Of a DNA stretch of 49,754 bases, positions 1 to 8,348 are shown piece by piece. Position 1 is the first letter of the stretch, and each line of letters starts with the position of its first letter. Under the pieces are notes generated by a model. That model was not told the origin of the DNA and did not search any database. It saw only the letters and a list, made by a program, of their open reading frames with translations. This DNA comes from Nitrospirota bacterium (GTDB lineage Bacteria > Nitrospirota > Nitrospiria > Nitrospirales > UBA8639). The stretch is from the NCBI GenBank assembly GCA_027623995.1, contig JAQBUF010000021.1:1-49754 (forward strand), in the 5' to 3' direction. Position numbers and translations under genes: made by a program.

Positions 1-2
1 AA

Positions 3-125
3 AAGGTTCGAGTGCGGCCACACGCCGGCCGCAGGGCTTCGACCCATCCCCACCACATCGTCCAAAGTGTCATCAACGCCTCCCTGGGAATCCGTCTCGG
101 TGTCCTTGCCCTAGTGCAAGAATAG
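3..125 (+). CDS. 3' end of an unknown reading frame cut by the window edge
   Basis: A stop-free frame enters from the left edge and ends at a TAG at 123-125. Its last residues (LGIRLGVLALVQE) look more protein-like than the other two frames. I do not recognise a family. A 9-bp inverted repeat begins at the stop codon. It could be the tail of a mobile-element or accessory gene, but 40 residues are too few to say; it may also be non-coding. Confidence 0.25.
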   Translation, partial: KVRVRPHAGRRASTHPHHIVQSVINASLGIRLGVLALVQE

Positions 126-149
126 TATAGCCTAGACATGCTATACTAT
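122..149. repeat. 9-bp perfect inverted repeat upstream of the DUF6788-like gene
   Basis: ATAGTATAG (122-130) is the exact reverse complement of CTATACTAT (141-149), with a 10-nt spacer. It overlaps the stop of the leftmost frame and lies 25 bp before the next start codon. It may be a dyad operator for the following gene or the end of a short hairpin. The AT-rich arms contain TATACT, which could serve as a -10 element. Confidence 0.5.
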
Positions 150-173
150 ATCCCCAAATCAGGAGGGCACATC

Positions 174-497
174 ATGGAACAAAATCGGCTGAGGCAAATC
201 GAGAAGAAGATTGCCCGGATCAAGGAAGCGCTAGGGGAGATCGGCCCCATGCGTCCGGGGTCACTCACCGAACAATTTAAGGATCGAGAAAACAAGGAGG
301 GCGCCTTCTGGCAGATCAGCTATACGCGGCAGATGCACAGTCGAACAGACTACATTCGGCGGGAGTGGGTCAAGACCACCCAACAGCAGATCAAGGAGTA
401 CAAACAGTTTAAGCGATTGATTGAGACGTGGGTGGCCCTCGCTATCGAACACGCAAAATTGAGGATGAAGATTGAAAAATTAAAGCCAAAAAAGTAG
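174..497 (+). CDS. DUF6788-like small protein
   Basis: A 107-residue, charged, mostly helical protein. The start at 174 is chosen because AGGAGGG (161-167) lies at good distance; an upstream ATG at 138 lacks a site. The motif GPMRPGSLTEQF followed by an aromatic/Arg stretch (FWQISYTRQMHSRTDYIR) matches what I remember of DUF6788, a family of unknown role often found in accessory DNA. Family members often carry Cys residues in the middle; this one has none. It lies 36 bp before uvrB but is probably not part of its function. The family call is from memory, so moderate. Confidence 0.6.
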   Translation: MEQNRLRQIEKKIARIKEALGEIGPMRPGSLTEQFKDRENKEGAFWQISYTRQMHSRTDYIRREWVKTTQQQIKEYKQFKRLIETWVALAIEHAKLRMKIEKLKPKK

Positions 498-533
498 GAT
501 GGAATTCGGTACTCTCAAGATTTCAGGTCAAGA

Positions 534-2540
534 ATGTCCAAATTTATTTTAGAATCAGAATTCTCTCCGAAAGGTGATCAAGGACAAGCGATTGCTTCGT
601 TGACGGAAGGGGTGACTGGCGACAAAAAGCATCAAGTGTTGCTTGGAGTCACAGGTTCGGGGAAGACGTTTACGATGGCGAATGTGATTGCCAATGTTCA
701 GAAACCGACGTTGGTGGTGGTGCATAACAAGACGTTGGCGGCACAGTTGTATCAGGAGTTCAAAAGTTTTTTTCCGCAGAATAAGGTTGAGTACTTCGTC
801 AGCTACTACGACTACTACCAACCCGAAGCTTACATTCCCACCACCGATACCTACATCGCCAAGGACTCTGCGATTAATGACACGATCGATCAGATGCGAC
901 ATGCCGCGACGTCGGCGCTCTTAGAACGAGAGGATATTATTATTGTGGCGTCGGTGTCCTGCATTTACGGATTGGGATCGCCGGAGGTGTATCATGAGAT
1001 GTTGTTATTTCTCGAAGTAGGCATGGAAGTTCGGCGCGAAGCGATTCTCGCCAAACTTGTGGAAATTCAATATTCTCGGAACGATCTGGAGTTGCAACGT
1101 GGGATGTTTCGCGCCCGCGGGGATGTCATTGAAATTTTCCCGGCGGCTTCGGATTCCAATACGATTCGCGTCGAACTGTTCGGTGATACCGTGGAGTCGA
1201 TTTCAGAGATTGATCCGTTGACCGGCAAAGTGTTGGGGCGACTCTCAAAAATTCCCATTTATCCCAAAAGTCATTATGTCATTGCGCCGGATCGATATGA
1301 AGGTGCGCTGAAAGGGATTGAAGAAGAACTGGAAGAGCGGATTGTGTATTTCACAAAAAATGGTCAACTCCTTGAAGCGCAACGTATTGAACAACGCACG
1401 CGTTTTGATTTGGAAATGATTCGGGCGATGGGCTATTGCCATGGGATCGAAAATTATTCTCGACATTTGAGCGGACGAAAACCGGGCGAACCGCCTCCGA
1501 CATTGATAGATTATTTTTCCAAAGAATTTCTCTTGGTGGTAGATGAAGCACATGTGACGATTCCGCAATTCGGTGGCATGTATGAGGGCGATCGCTCGCG
1601 CAAAAAGAATTTAGTCGACTATGGTTTTCGTCTTCCCTCGGCGTTGGATAATCGCCCGCTGACGTTTAAAGAATTTGAAGAGATTGTGAATCAGGTGGTG
1701 TATGTCTCGGCGACGCCTGGGCCGTATGAATTGAAGCATGCTGAGAGGGATGTGATCGAACAGATTATTCGGCCTACGGGATTGATGGATCCGGTCGTGG
1801 AAGTGGTGTCGGCCAAGGGACAGGTTGATCATTTATTGGGTGAGGTCAAGGCCACGATACTCAAAGGGTTTCGTGTATTGGTGACCACGCTCACCAAACG
1901 AATGGCAGAGGACCTCACGGAGTATTACCACGACCAAGGGTTGAAGGTGCGATATCTGCATTCTGACATTAAGACGCTTGAGCGGGCTGATATTCTTCGT
2001 GACCTGCGTCTAGGCAAGTTTGATGTGTTGGTGGGCATCAATCTTTTGCGTGAAGGGTTGGATTTGCCGGAGGTCGCCTTGGTTGGTGTGCTGGATGCGG
2101 ACAAAGAAGGTTTCCTGCGAGGGCATCGTGCGCTAATTCAAACGGCGGGGCGTGCTGCACGGAATAGTGAAGGTCGAGTCATTCTGTATGGCGATAGGAT
2201 TACCGAATCCATGCGAGTGACCATTGAGGAAACGGCCCGCCGACGTGCGATCCAAGCGGAGTACAATACGGTTCATGGCATTACGCCGGAGACAATTAAA
2301 ACACGGATCCATAATTTAGAGTATCAAATTGCTGAGGCGGATTATCTAGATCTTGGAATGGTGGCTGAAGAGGAAGTGGTCTATCACGATGAATCTGAAA
2401 TTGAAAAGTCCATTGAGAAGCTAGGCAAGGAAATGAAAGCCGCCGCGAAGGCCCTAGAGTTTGAACGAGCGGCAAAGTTGCGAGATAAAATCCGCGCATT
2501 GCGCCAGAAAGAATTACAGATGGGAGGGACATTGACTTAA
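534..2540 (+). CDS. uvrB: UvrABC system protein B
   Basis: The damage-verifying helicase subunit of nucleotide excision repair: UvrA loads it on DNA, it opens the strands around the lesion and recruits UvrC for incision. At 668 residues it is full length. Visible are Walker A GVTGSGKT (residues 38-45), the aromatic beta-hairpin region [12 protein letters not shown] that clamps one DNA strand, the DEAH box ([11 protein letters not shown]), helicase motif VI ([12 protein letters not shown]) and a C-terminal UVR coiled coil that binds UvrC. No uvrA or uvrC is in the window, which is usual because these genes are scattered in most bacteria. No clear terminator follows. Confidence 0.98.
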   Translation: MSKFILESEFSPKGDQGQAIASLTEGVTGDKKHQVLLGVTGSGKTFTMANVIANVQKPTLVVVHNKTLAAQLYQEFKSFFPQNKVEYFVSYYDYYQPEAYIPTTDTYIAKDSAINDTIDQMRHAATSALLEREDIIIVASVSCIYGLGSPEVYHEMLLFLEVGMEVRREAILAKLVEIQYSRNDLELQRGMFRARGDVIEIFPAASDSNTIRVELFGDTVESISEIDPLTGKVLGRLSKIPIYPKSHYVIAPDRYEGALKGIEEELEERIVYFTKNGQLLEAQRIEQRTRFDLEMIRAMGYCHGIENYSRHLSGRKPGEPPPTLIDYFSKEFLLVVDEAHVTIPQFGGMYEGDRSRKKNLVDYGFRLPSALDNRPLTFKEFEEIVNQVVYVSATPGPYELKHAERDVIEQIIRPTGLMDPVVEVVSAKGQVDHLLGEVKATILKGFRVLVTTLTKRMAEDLTEYYHDQGLKVRYLHSDIKTLERADILRDLRLGKFDVLVGINLLREGLDLPEVALVGVLDADKEGFLRGHRALIQTAGRAARNSEGRVILYGDRITESMRVTIEETARRRAIQAEYNTVHGITPETIKTRIHNLEYQIAEADYLDLGMVAEEEVVYHDESEIEKSIEKLGKEMKAAAKALEFERAAKLRDKIRALRQKELQMGGTLT

Positions 2541-2641
2541 AGCAGAGGGCGAGGTTTTATTTAATTTATAAATTCCAATCAAAAAAGATATTAAGTTAAG
2601 TCTTGACCTCCTATCTTGTGCCGTTGACTAAGTTTGGATGC

Positions 2642-3244
2642 TTAGGTCGCCCTGTCAACAAGCTGAGGAAAAAACATCCCTTCGATCTCTCTCATGGCGT
2701 GGTTTGCTGTGAAGCGAGGCCCGACGAGGACACCGTTGTCTTTATCCCCGTTTTTAGCTGGCTTGGAGTCCCAAAAACCGGCGCCTTTTACTTCTATCAT
2801 CGTCCATATACTTACCCTTTGCGTAGGATTATTCTCTTTAGGTGCCGAAAACCCTAGGTCGTAGCTGATTGTGAACTTATTATTCTCATAGCCAACATGA
2901 TATCCGCCATAGCTGGCTGAGCTAAATTTCAAGATAAGCTGTTTTTGTTCCATATCTACGGGCTGACCTTTCCCCTGAATTTCTTTTTGCCTGATTGACA
3001 CACCGGAATGTCGGATAGTTCCTGACACCGGCATGCCGTTTACTTGTGTTGTTTCTATTTTAGCACCTTCAACCGGTTGTGGCGTATTAATAAGTTCGAT
3101 TTTTTTATAGCCGGGTATACGTAAAGCTAGATCGCCGTCTGTCGCTTTGTCCTGAAAAAGTTCCATCAAATGATTCCATGCTTGATCAAGTGTAATCCCA
3201 GGGTTTTTATAATAAGTCGTTTGAAATGCTGTAGTGAGGCTCAT
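2642..3244 (-). CDS. Unknown cytoplasmic protein, 200 residues
   Basis: I do not recognise this protein. It has no signal peptide or membrane segment. The start has a GGAG site 7 nt upstream, and the frame is free of the odd composition of shadow frames. The sequence alternates short polar and beta-prone stretches (QLILKFSSASYGGYHVGYE, KFTISYDLGF), suggesting a beta-rich fold. It is transcribed towards uvrB and stands alone between two non-coding stretches. It could be a contact-dependent or phage-derived accessory protein, but nothing in the sequence proves this. Confidence 0.7.
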   Translation of the reverse strand: MSLTTAFQTTYYKNPGITLDQAWNHLMELFQDKATDGDLALRIPGYKKIELINTPQPVEGAKIETTQVNGMPVSGTIRHSGVSIRQKEIQGKGQPVDMEQKQLILKFSSASYGGYHVGYENNKFTISYDLGFSAPKENNPTQRVSIWTMIEVKGAGFWDSKPAKNGDKDNGVLVGPRFTANHAMREIEGMFFPQLVDRAT

Positions 3245-3420
3245 TTTTCTACTCCATAGTATTTTAAGTTTAGAATTGAGGGGTATAAAATTTTTACTGT
3301 TCTAGTTGAGGGAAGAATATTTTTTCAAACTCCCTTATAGATTTCCCGGCGGTCAAAGGCCACCAAAAATGTTGATAGGAAATATAAATGCCCCTTTTAA
3401 ATGGATCTGAAAGTACTAAA

Positions 3421-3437
3421 GACCCCACTATGGGGTC
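3421..3437. repeat. Short perfect hairpin
   Basis: GACCCCA (3421-3427) and TGGGGTC (3431-3437) are perfect complements around a 3-nt loop. It lies upstream of the start of the minus-strand unknown gene and has no following T-run, so a terminator role is doubtful. Confidence 0.45.
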
Positions 3438-3582
3438 AACCTGAAAACGCCAGGGGAGAGGGGAGGGGGCGAGTCTTTTGTTGAGAGTTTAACGATTTCA
3501 TACATTAAATTATGCACTCTTTTCTACATGCTTTCCTCTCAACCCAGCACGGCTTTGCGGAAAAACAAAATTCGACTTTTTG

Positions 3583-3642
3583 GGCGAGGGTTGTTTGAGT
3601 CCTTCGATTTTCCTCAGGACAAACTCCAAGAGTTCCCTCGCC
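3583..3642. repeat. Imperfect two-part hairpin
   Basis: GGCGAGGG (3583-3590) pairs with CCCTCGCC (3635-3642). Inside it GTTTGAGTCCT (3593-3603) pairs with AGGACAAAC (3616-3624) apart from two extra bases. The structure resembles dispersed palindromic repeats found between genes in many bacteria. Confidence 0.5.
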
Positions 3643-3705
3643 ATTTAATTTGGTTTTGTTGCAAGGTTTCCTCAGGAGGGACGTGCACAGGCGGAAATGG
3701 TTTTG

Positions 3706-3731
3706 GGTCCTTTTGCCGAAACAAAAGGACC
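3706..3731. repeat. 10-bp perfect hairpin
   Basis: GGTCCTTTTG (3706-3715) and CAAAAGGACC (3722-3731) are exact reverse complements with a 6-nt loop (CCGAAA). It lies about 200 bp upstream of the AbrB-like gene, with no T-run after it. Confidence 0.5.
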
Positions 3732-3860
3732 TCGTCTCGCGGGGACGAAACCTCGCATGATAATTCTCTAACTCAGATAAATTTTCTTGTCCTCCCCAGA
3801 ATGAGTCGATCCACCAGGCATCGGGAGTTGTCTGTGAATATCTCGCAGAGTATCTCGACG

Positions 3861-3888
3861 GCTTTACTTTTTAGCGATAAAGTAAAGC
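3861..3888. promoter_or_regulatory. Probable operator of the AbrB-like antitoxin
   Basis: GCTTTACTTT (3861-3870) and AAAGTAAAGC (3879-3888) form a perfect 10-bp dyad with an 8-nt spacer, just before the ribosome binding site (AAAGGAGG) of the AbrB-like gene. Antitoxins of this fold usually bind a dyad in their own promoter and repress it, so an autoregulatory site is the natural reading. Binding itself is inferred. Confidence 0.5.
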
Positions 3889-3908
3889 ATCAAAAGGAGG
3901 CATCAGTT

Positions 3909-4127
3909 ATGGGTATTCAAAAGCTCAGTCGAAAGAAGCAAATTGTGATCCCCAAGGCAGCACGCGAGGCCATGCGGGTCAAAGGGGGAGACAAGCTCCT
4001 TGTTGTGGTGAAAGGAGATGTGACGGTCGTTATGCCAGAGCCGAAGAGCTATGCCAAAGCTCTTCAGGGGCTTGGAAAGGGAATGTATCCTCAAGGGTAT
4101 CTAAAGAAGGAACGGCAATCGTGGTAG
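3909..4127 (+). CDS. AbrB/MazE-type antitoxin, 72 residues
   Basis: A small swapped-hairpin DNA-binding protein (SpoVT/AbrB fold): the N-terminal part has the typical SRKKQIVIPKAAREAMRVKGGDKL pattern, shown here in 20-residue terms as QIVIPKAAREAMRVKGGDKL. A strong site (AAAGGAGG) precedes the ATG at 3909. The C-terminal tail (MYPQGYLKKERQSW) is the flexible part that would wrap around a PIN toxin. The next gene is exactly such a toxin but is broken, so this antitoxin appears to be orphaned. A perfect dyad upstream suggests autorepression. Confidence 0.8.
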   Translation: MGIQKLSRKKQIVIPKAAREAMRVKGGDKLLVVVKGDVTVVMPEPKSYAKALQGLGKGMYPQGYLKKERQSW

Positions 4128-4162
4128 CTGGGACCCCCACGTTTTCGGTTTATTGAAAGGTT

Positions 4163-4566
4163 GGCCTTGATATCAAGATTCTCATTTATCATGCGCAAGA
4201 TCATCCTCGCTACGGAAAATGGTGTTCCAAGCTGTTTACTCGTATTGAAGGGGGGCAAGTATCGGCTGTCACTTCGACGATTTCAATGTTGGAGGTTATG
4301 GCTCAACCTTATCGTCACGAAAACCATCCCTTGGTTCAAAAATTCTATGCCCTCTTTTCAACGTACCCAAAGCTGAACTGGGTTCCGGTTTCATTGGAAG
4401 TTGCCGACCGGGCGGCTGAATTTCGCGCCCGCTACATTTGAGTACCCCAGATGCGATCCAGATTGCTACCGCCATCGGCTTTGAGGCCACTGGCTTTATC
4501 GGGAATGATAAGGGTTTGAAAAAGGTTAAAGAAGTTGAATGTCTGATGGTGAGTGATTTTGTATGA
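4163..4566 (+). pseudogene. PIN-domain toxin remnant (frameshifted)
   Basis: Reading from 4163, one frame gives GLDIKILIYHAQDHPRYGKW and continues to EFRARYI, then hits TGA at 4439-4441. Shifting by one base restores STPDAIQIATAIGFEATGF and GNDKGLKKVKEVECLMV to a TGA at 4564. These are the two halves of a PIN ribonuclease: the first acidic residue (D in GLD), the middle acidic residue (SMLEVMAQPY), the TPDAIQ aspartate and the final GND. The damage fits loss of one base near 4436-4439. No ATG or GTG opens the frame, and an in-frame TGA lies at 4154-4156. It is an inactive partner of the AbrB-like gene 35 bp upstream, unless the read has errors. Confidence 0.75.
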
Positions 4567-4609
4567 TTCGTTTTGGTTTCGGATAAACGGTCTAACGGGG
4601 TGGGTGCTG

Positions 4610-4870
4610 TCAGATATTTTTATACAGATAAATTCCGAGAAATATCCCGAGAAGTGTCAGGAGATTGATCTTGAGGATAAAGCCCAGGGTAATTTTGAGG
4701 AGCACCAAGTCAACGGTGAAGGGTGGATCTAGCCCTGGTGACACGGCACGCGCGAAAATATTTTGAATAGTCCCAGATGGTGTGAATACTCGTAGAATTT
4801 CTCCAAGCACCCCACCTAATAAGCCTCCAATGAAAATGAACCCTAGTAAGGTCCATCCTGATTTTTTCAC
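4610..4870 (-). CDS. DUF4321 membrane protein
   Basis: An 86-residue protein with two hydrophobic segments: LLGFIFIGGLLGGVLGEIL near the N-terminus and ITLGFILKINLLTLLGIFLG at the C-terminus. The pattern (Gly-rich first helix, then DLVLLKITLGF and N-L-L-G) matches DUF4321 as I remember it, a small inner-membrane family of unknown role. It starts with GTG behind GGAG. It is divergent from ffh, across a 213-bp spacer. Confidence 0.75.
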   Translation of the reverse strand: MKKSGWTLLGFIFIGGLLGGVLGEILRVFTPSGTIQNIFARAVSPGLDPPFTVDLVLLKITLGFILKINLLTLLGIFLGIYLYKNI

Positions 4871-5007
4871 AGCGGCTCCTTCAGTGAATTCTTGGTGAGG
4901 TGATGGAATCGATGACGGTATCGATCCAATTATATACGGGTAATCTCCTAAGAAAATTACGGCAACTCAGATTTTAAGTCAAGAAGTGAATCCCCTAGGG
5001 GGTAACC

Positions 5008-5037
5008 TTGACAGGGTCATTTTTGGTTGTCTAAACT
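5008..5037 (+). promoter_or_regulatory. Sigma70-type promoter of ffh
   Basis: A consensus -35 TTGACA (5008-5013) is followed after 18 bp by TAAACT (5032-5037), leaving about 45 bp of leader to the ffh start. Just upstream is a perfect palindrome CCCCTAGGGG (4992-5001), which might be a regulator site for either divergent gene. Confidence 0.5.
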
Positions 5038-5083
5038 GTAACGGATTTTCGTAAATTTTTCGGATGGTTAGGAGCGGCGACTG

Positions 5084-6472
5084 ATGTTTTCCGCACTCAC
5101 GGAAAAAATTGACAAAGTCTTGAAAAAGATCAAAGGCCCAGGGGTCTTGCGCGAACAAGATGTCACTGAGGCGTTAAAGGAAGTTCGCCTTGCGCTTTTG
5201 GAGGCTGATGTCAATTTTAAAATTGTGAAGGATTTTATCGGTCGCGTTCAAGAAAAGGCCATTGGCAAAGAGGTTCTCGAAAGCCTGAATCCTGGGCAAC
5301 AGGTCGTCAAAATTGTGTGGGAAGAATTGCGCGACCTGATGGGAACCGAACATTCGGGCCTGTCGCTCTCCTCTCAACCTCCAACAGTCGTGATGATGGT
5401 TGGTCTACAGGGTGCTGGGAAAACCACCACGTGCGGCAAACTCGCGCATCATTTCAAAAAACAGGGGAAGCGGGTGTTGCTGGTTGCCGCTGATCCTCGG
5501 CGTCCTGCTGCGGCTGATCAGTTAGCGTCTTTGGGAACAGATTTGGATATTCCGGTTCATCGTGCCGAAGGGACGTTGGTTGATCGAGTTCAAATCACGC
5601 AGTTTTGCGTTGAAGGCGTGGCTCGCGGTCGTGACCATGGCTATGACGTTGTGGTGTTGGATACTGGTGGTCGTCTTCAAGTTGATACCGAACTCATGCA
5701 GGAGTTGGTGGATATCAAAGCGGCAGTCACCCCGCAGGAAGTCTTGTTGATTGCGGATTCCATGACGGGCCAGGAAGCCGTGAACGTGGCTGAGCAGTTT
5801 GATCAACAAGTCGGCCTGACCGGTGTGATCTTGACTAAAATCGAAGGTGACGCTCGTGGTGGCGCGGTACTCTCTATTCGTGCCGCAACGGGAAAGCCCA
5901 TTAAATATCTCGGGGTTGGGGAAAAATCCGATGCCTTGGAGCCCTTTCATCCGGACCGGATGGCCTCTCGCATTTTGGGGATGGGGGATGTGTTATCGCT
6001 TATCGAAAAAGCCCAAGATGCTATCTCCAAGGAGGAAGCGGAATCCCTTCAGAAAAAAATGACTAGCAATAATTTGACCTTGGAAGATTTCCGAGATCAG
6101 ATTAAACAGGTAAATAAATTGGGGTCCATCGATCAAATCCTGGGCATGTTGCCTGGTGGGGAGAAGTTGAAATCTATGGTGAGTGTGGCGTCAAAGCAGG
6201 GCCTCCCTGAAAAGGAAATGGCGCGCGTGGTGGCCATTATTGATTCCATGACCCTCAAGGAGCGTCGTGACCATACTATTATTAATGGGAATAGGAAAAA
6301 GCGTATTGCGAAGGGTAGTGGGACGTCTGTTCAGGAGATTAATCGCCTCATTAAGCAATTTTTAGGCGCGAGAACCATGATGAAATCATTGGTTGGCGGA
6401 AAGGGAAAACCTGGTAAACTAGGGAAGCTAAAAAGGCGTGGAAAGCTCATTCGGGCCCTTCAATCCCCATGA
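5084..6472 (+). CDS. ffh: Signal recognition particle protein Ffh
   Basis: The SRP54 GTPase that binds signal sequences of nascent membrane proteins together with 4.5S RNA and hands them to FtsY. At 462 residues it is full length: N-terminal four-helix domain (1-90), G domain with GLQGAGKTTT (107-116), the DPRRPAAADQL insert-box region, G4 LTKIEGDARGG, and the Met-rich M domain with GMLPGGEKLK. The G3 motif reads DTGGR (193-197) where DTAGR is usual. The start at 5084 follows AGGAG. It stands alone, followed by a palindromic element and the rpsP operon. Confidence 0.98.
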   Translation: MFSALTEKIDKVLKKIKGPGVLREQDVTEALKEVRLALLEADVNFKIVKDFIGRVQEKAIGKEVLESLNPGQQVVKIVWEELRDLMGTEHSGLSLSSQPPTVVMMVGLQGAGKTTTCGKLAHHFKKQGKRVLLVAADPRRPAAADQLASLGTDLDIPVHRAEGTLVDRVQITQFCVEGVARGRDHGYDVVVLDTGGRLQVDTELMQELVDIKAAVTPQEVLLIADSMTGQEAVNVAEQFDQQVGLTGVILTKIEGDARGGAVLSIRAATGKPIKYLGVGEKSDALEPFHPDRMASRILGMGDVLSLIEKAQDAISKEEAESLQKKMTSNNLTLEDFRDQIKQVNKLGSIDQILGMLPGGEKLKSMVSVASKQGLPEKEMARVVAIIDSMTLKERRDHTIINGNRKKRIAKGSGTSVQEINRLIKQFLGARTMMKSLVGGKGKPGKLGKLKRRGKLIRALQSP

Positions 6473-6473
6473 G

Positions 6474-6620
6474 TATGGATACCTCTAAACCCCAGGCATT
6501 TTTTGTGAGAGACAGGAAACCGCGCGAGGAAAATCGGAGTATCTGGCCAATACATGAGGATTTGAGCACCAGCTGACTTCGTCAACACAGAAAATGACGG
6601 TTTTTAGAGGTGCCCGTATA
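6474..6620. repeat. 147-bp palindromic element, copy A
   Basis: Starts right after the ffh stop. The left end (ACCTCTAAACCCCAGGCATT then TTTTGTG) is matched on the other strand by the right end (ACCTCTAAAAACC then GTCATTTTCTGTG), so the ends are imperfect inverted repeats. The interior (GGAAACCGCGCGAGG, then CGGAGTAT) closely resembles 45103-45160 in the same orientation. It looks like a non-autonomous mobile or REP-type element placed between ffh and the rpsP operon. Confidence 0.7.
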
Positions 6621-6695
6621 TTTTTTCATTTCAAATAGGGTATAGTAACAAGCTTTTGTGAATTTTGGACTATTTTTGATAGGAGGAGTGAGCTA

Positions 6696-6968
6696 GTGGC
6701 CGTACATTTACGATTAAGTCGAATGGGCCGACACAAACGTCCATTTTATCGAGTGGTAGCTGTTGATTCGAGGATGCGACGGGATGGACGGGCTCTTGAG
6801 GTGCTAGGCACGCATGATCCCTTGAAGGAGCCCGCAGCCACTGAATTGAAAGCCGAACGAGTGTTAGATTGGCTTCAAAAAGGTGCACAACCATCGGTCA
6901 CGGTAAGAACACTCTTGCGCCGGTCTGGTATTTGGAAGACTTTTGAAGATTCGAAAAAGAAGGCATAG
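6696..6968 (+). CDS. rpsP: 30S ribosomal protein S16
   Basis: A 90-residue small-subunit protein that binds 16S rRNA early in assembly. The N-terminus (VHLRLSRMGRHKRPFYRVVA) is diagnostic, followed by DSRMRRDGRALEVLGTHDP. The start is GTG at 6696, set by a strong AGGAGGAG at 6681-6688. It opens the conserved order rpsP-rimM-trmD-rplS, in which rimM and trmD mature rRNA-protein and tRNA. A palindromic element occupies the upstream spacer, so the promoter must lie at its right edge or in 6620-6680 (TATAGT at 6641 is a possible -10). Confidence 0.97.
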   Translation: MAVHLRLSRMGRHKRPFYRVVAVDSRMRRDGRALEVLGTHDPLKEPAATELKAERVLDWLQKGAQPSVTVRTLLRRSGIWKTFEDSKKKA

Positions 6969-7057
6969 GTTCCTTCCTCTACTATAGATTGCCCTTCCCA
7001 CAAAGTTGGGAGTGCCTTGAAAAATACAGGCGGCCCAATCTACTTGGAATTCATGAT

Positions 7058-7609
7058 ATGCCTGATGTCTCTGGTGACGTGATGCGCGAAACTGAGTTCG
7101 TGACCGTTGGGAAGATTGTGAAGCCATTCGGTGTACGGGGGCAGGTACGAGTGCTCTCTCTCACGGATGTGCCAGGGCGGTTGGAAAACTTACGTGAGGT
7201 GAGACTTGAAACGGTTTCTGGTGAAACTCTTCTCACTGAAGTCGCTGATGTTCGGTGCGAGGGGCGGTCTTATCTGGTGAGATTTACGGCGTTCTCTTCA
7301 CCGGAAGAGGCTGGGGCCTATCGTGGAGCATGGCTAAAAATTCCTCAGAGCGAGGTGCCCCCTGCGCCTGAAGGTCATCACTATCAATTTGAATTGATTG
7401 GCCTCACGGTGAAGGAAGAATCAGGGAATGTGTTGGGAGTTTTGGAGGAAGTCATCGAAACTCCTGCTCAACACTTGTTTGTGATTCGAGGGCAGGGTCG
7501 GGAGTACCTTTTGCCAGCCTTGAAAAAAATGTTTGTCAAGGTTGATATCCCTGGCCAAGAGATGATTGTGGTACCCAAGGAAGAATGGTCTGGTGATGAT
7601 GCAGTGTGA
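7058..7609 (+). CDS. rimM: Ribosome maturation factor RimM
   Basis: A 16S rRNA processing factor that helps assemble the 30S head with S19. Two beta-barrel domains are visible: the RimM N-domain opening with TVGKIVKPFGVRGQVRV, and the PRC-barrel with HHYQFELIGLTV and the closing REYLLPALKKMFVKVDI. Start 7058 gives MPDVSGDVMRETEF; 7082 (MRETEF) fits family length equally well, and neither has a strong ribosome site. An earlier ATG at 6989 would add non-homologous residues. Its end overlaps trmD by about 11 bp, showing translational coupling. Confidence 0.93.
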   Translation: MPDVSGDVMRETEFVTVGKIVKPFGVRGQVRVLSLTDVPGRLENLREVRLETVSGETLLTEVADVRCEGRSYLVRFTAFSSPEEAGAYRGAWLKIPQSEVPPAPEGHHYQFELIGLTVKEESGNVLGVLEEVIETPAQHLFVIRGQGREYLLPALKKMFVKVDIPGQEMIVVPKEEWSGDDAV

Positions 7610-8342
7610 GGTCCTCACCTTATTTCCAGAGTTGATTGAAGGTATTGCGACTCAAAGTATTTTGAAGCGTGCGCAGGAAAGCGGTCGAGTTCGGATTCGC
7701 GCGCATAATATTCGAGATTACATCGACGATCGGCATCGTATTGCTGATGATGCTCCTTATGGAGGGGGAAGCGGTATGGTGATGAAAGCTGAACCGATTT
7801 TTCGAGCGATCGATGCGTTGCGGGCTGAAGGTCGGGAATTGCGTTTAATATTTCCTTCACCTCAGGGAGTGCCGTTTTCACATCAACTGGCCATGGATCT
7901 TAGTCGTGAGCCGAAACGGTTGGTCTGGATCTGCGGTCACTATGAGGGCATCGATGAGCGGGTGCTCACTCGGTTAGAGCCAGAAGAAATTTCGATTGGT
8001 GATTATGTCTTGACCGGTGGTGAGTTGCCGGCCATGGTGATGATTGATGCAGCGGCGCGTTTAGTGCCAGGGGTCGTGGGCGACCCAGCTTCCGTTGAAC
8101 AGGATTCGTTTGCGGATGTGCTGCTTGATTATCCGCATTACACGAGACCCGATGGGGTTCGTGGGTATGGTGTGCCTGATGTGTTATTGTCAGGCAATCA
8201 TGCCGCTATTCGTTTGTGGAGGCGAAAAGAATCGTTGCGAAATACATATTGCAAGCGTCCAGATGTGTTACGCGATGAATGTCTCACAGAAGAAGATCGA
8301 CGATTGTTAGTAGAAATATCCCAGGAATGTGGGCAAGTTTAA
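7599..8342 (+). CDS. trmD: tRNA (guanine-37-N1)-methyltransferase
   Basis: Methylates G37 next to the anticodon, using S-adenosylmethionine, to prevent +1 frameshifting. About 247 residues, standard length. The trefoil-knot SAM site is visible: FPSPQGVPF, ICGHYEGIDERV, and IGDYVLTGGELPAMVMIDA. The start at 7599 (MQCEVLTLFPEL; 7596 gives one extra Met) lies inside the end of rimM. Downstream, instead of running straight into rplS, it is followed by a 181-bp palindrome. Confidence 0.97.
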   Translation: MQCEVLTLFPELIEGIATQSILKRAQESGRVRIRAHNIRDYIDDRHRIADDAPYGGGSGMVMKAEPIFRAIDALRAEGRELRLIFPSPQGVPFSHQLAMDLSREPKRLVWICGHYEGIDERVLTRLEPEEISIGDYVLTGGELPAMVMIDAAARLVPGVVGDPASVEQDSFADVLLDYPHYTRPDGVRGYGVPDVLLSGNHAAIRLWRRKESLRNTYCKRPDVLRDECLTEEDRRLLVEISQECGQV

Positions 8343-8348
8343 TTAGTG

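Larger units (their letters stand above)
3245..3908. other. 664-bp spacer with several hairpins, no convincing gene
   Basis: An open frame runs through its second half in phase with the AbrB-like gene, but that translation is low-complexity and lacks a ribosome site, so the real start is taken at 3909. The spacer holds four separate inverted repeats, listed individually. A G-rich run (GGGGAGAGGGGAGGGGGCGAG, counted as purine-rich) lies near 3452-3472. This pattern is typical of repeat remnants in accessory DNA. Confidence 0.5.

Noticed and set aside
3528-3908. Long N-terminal extension of the AbrB-like protein
   Set aside because: The extra 127 residues contain several hairpin repeats and no domain, and a strong ribosome site marks the start at 3909.
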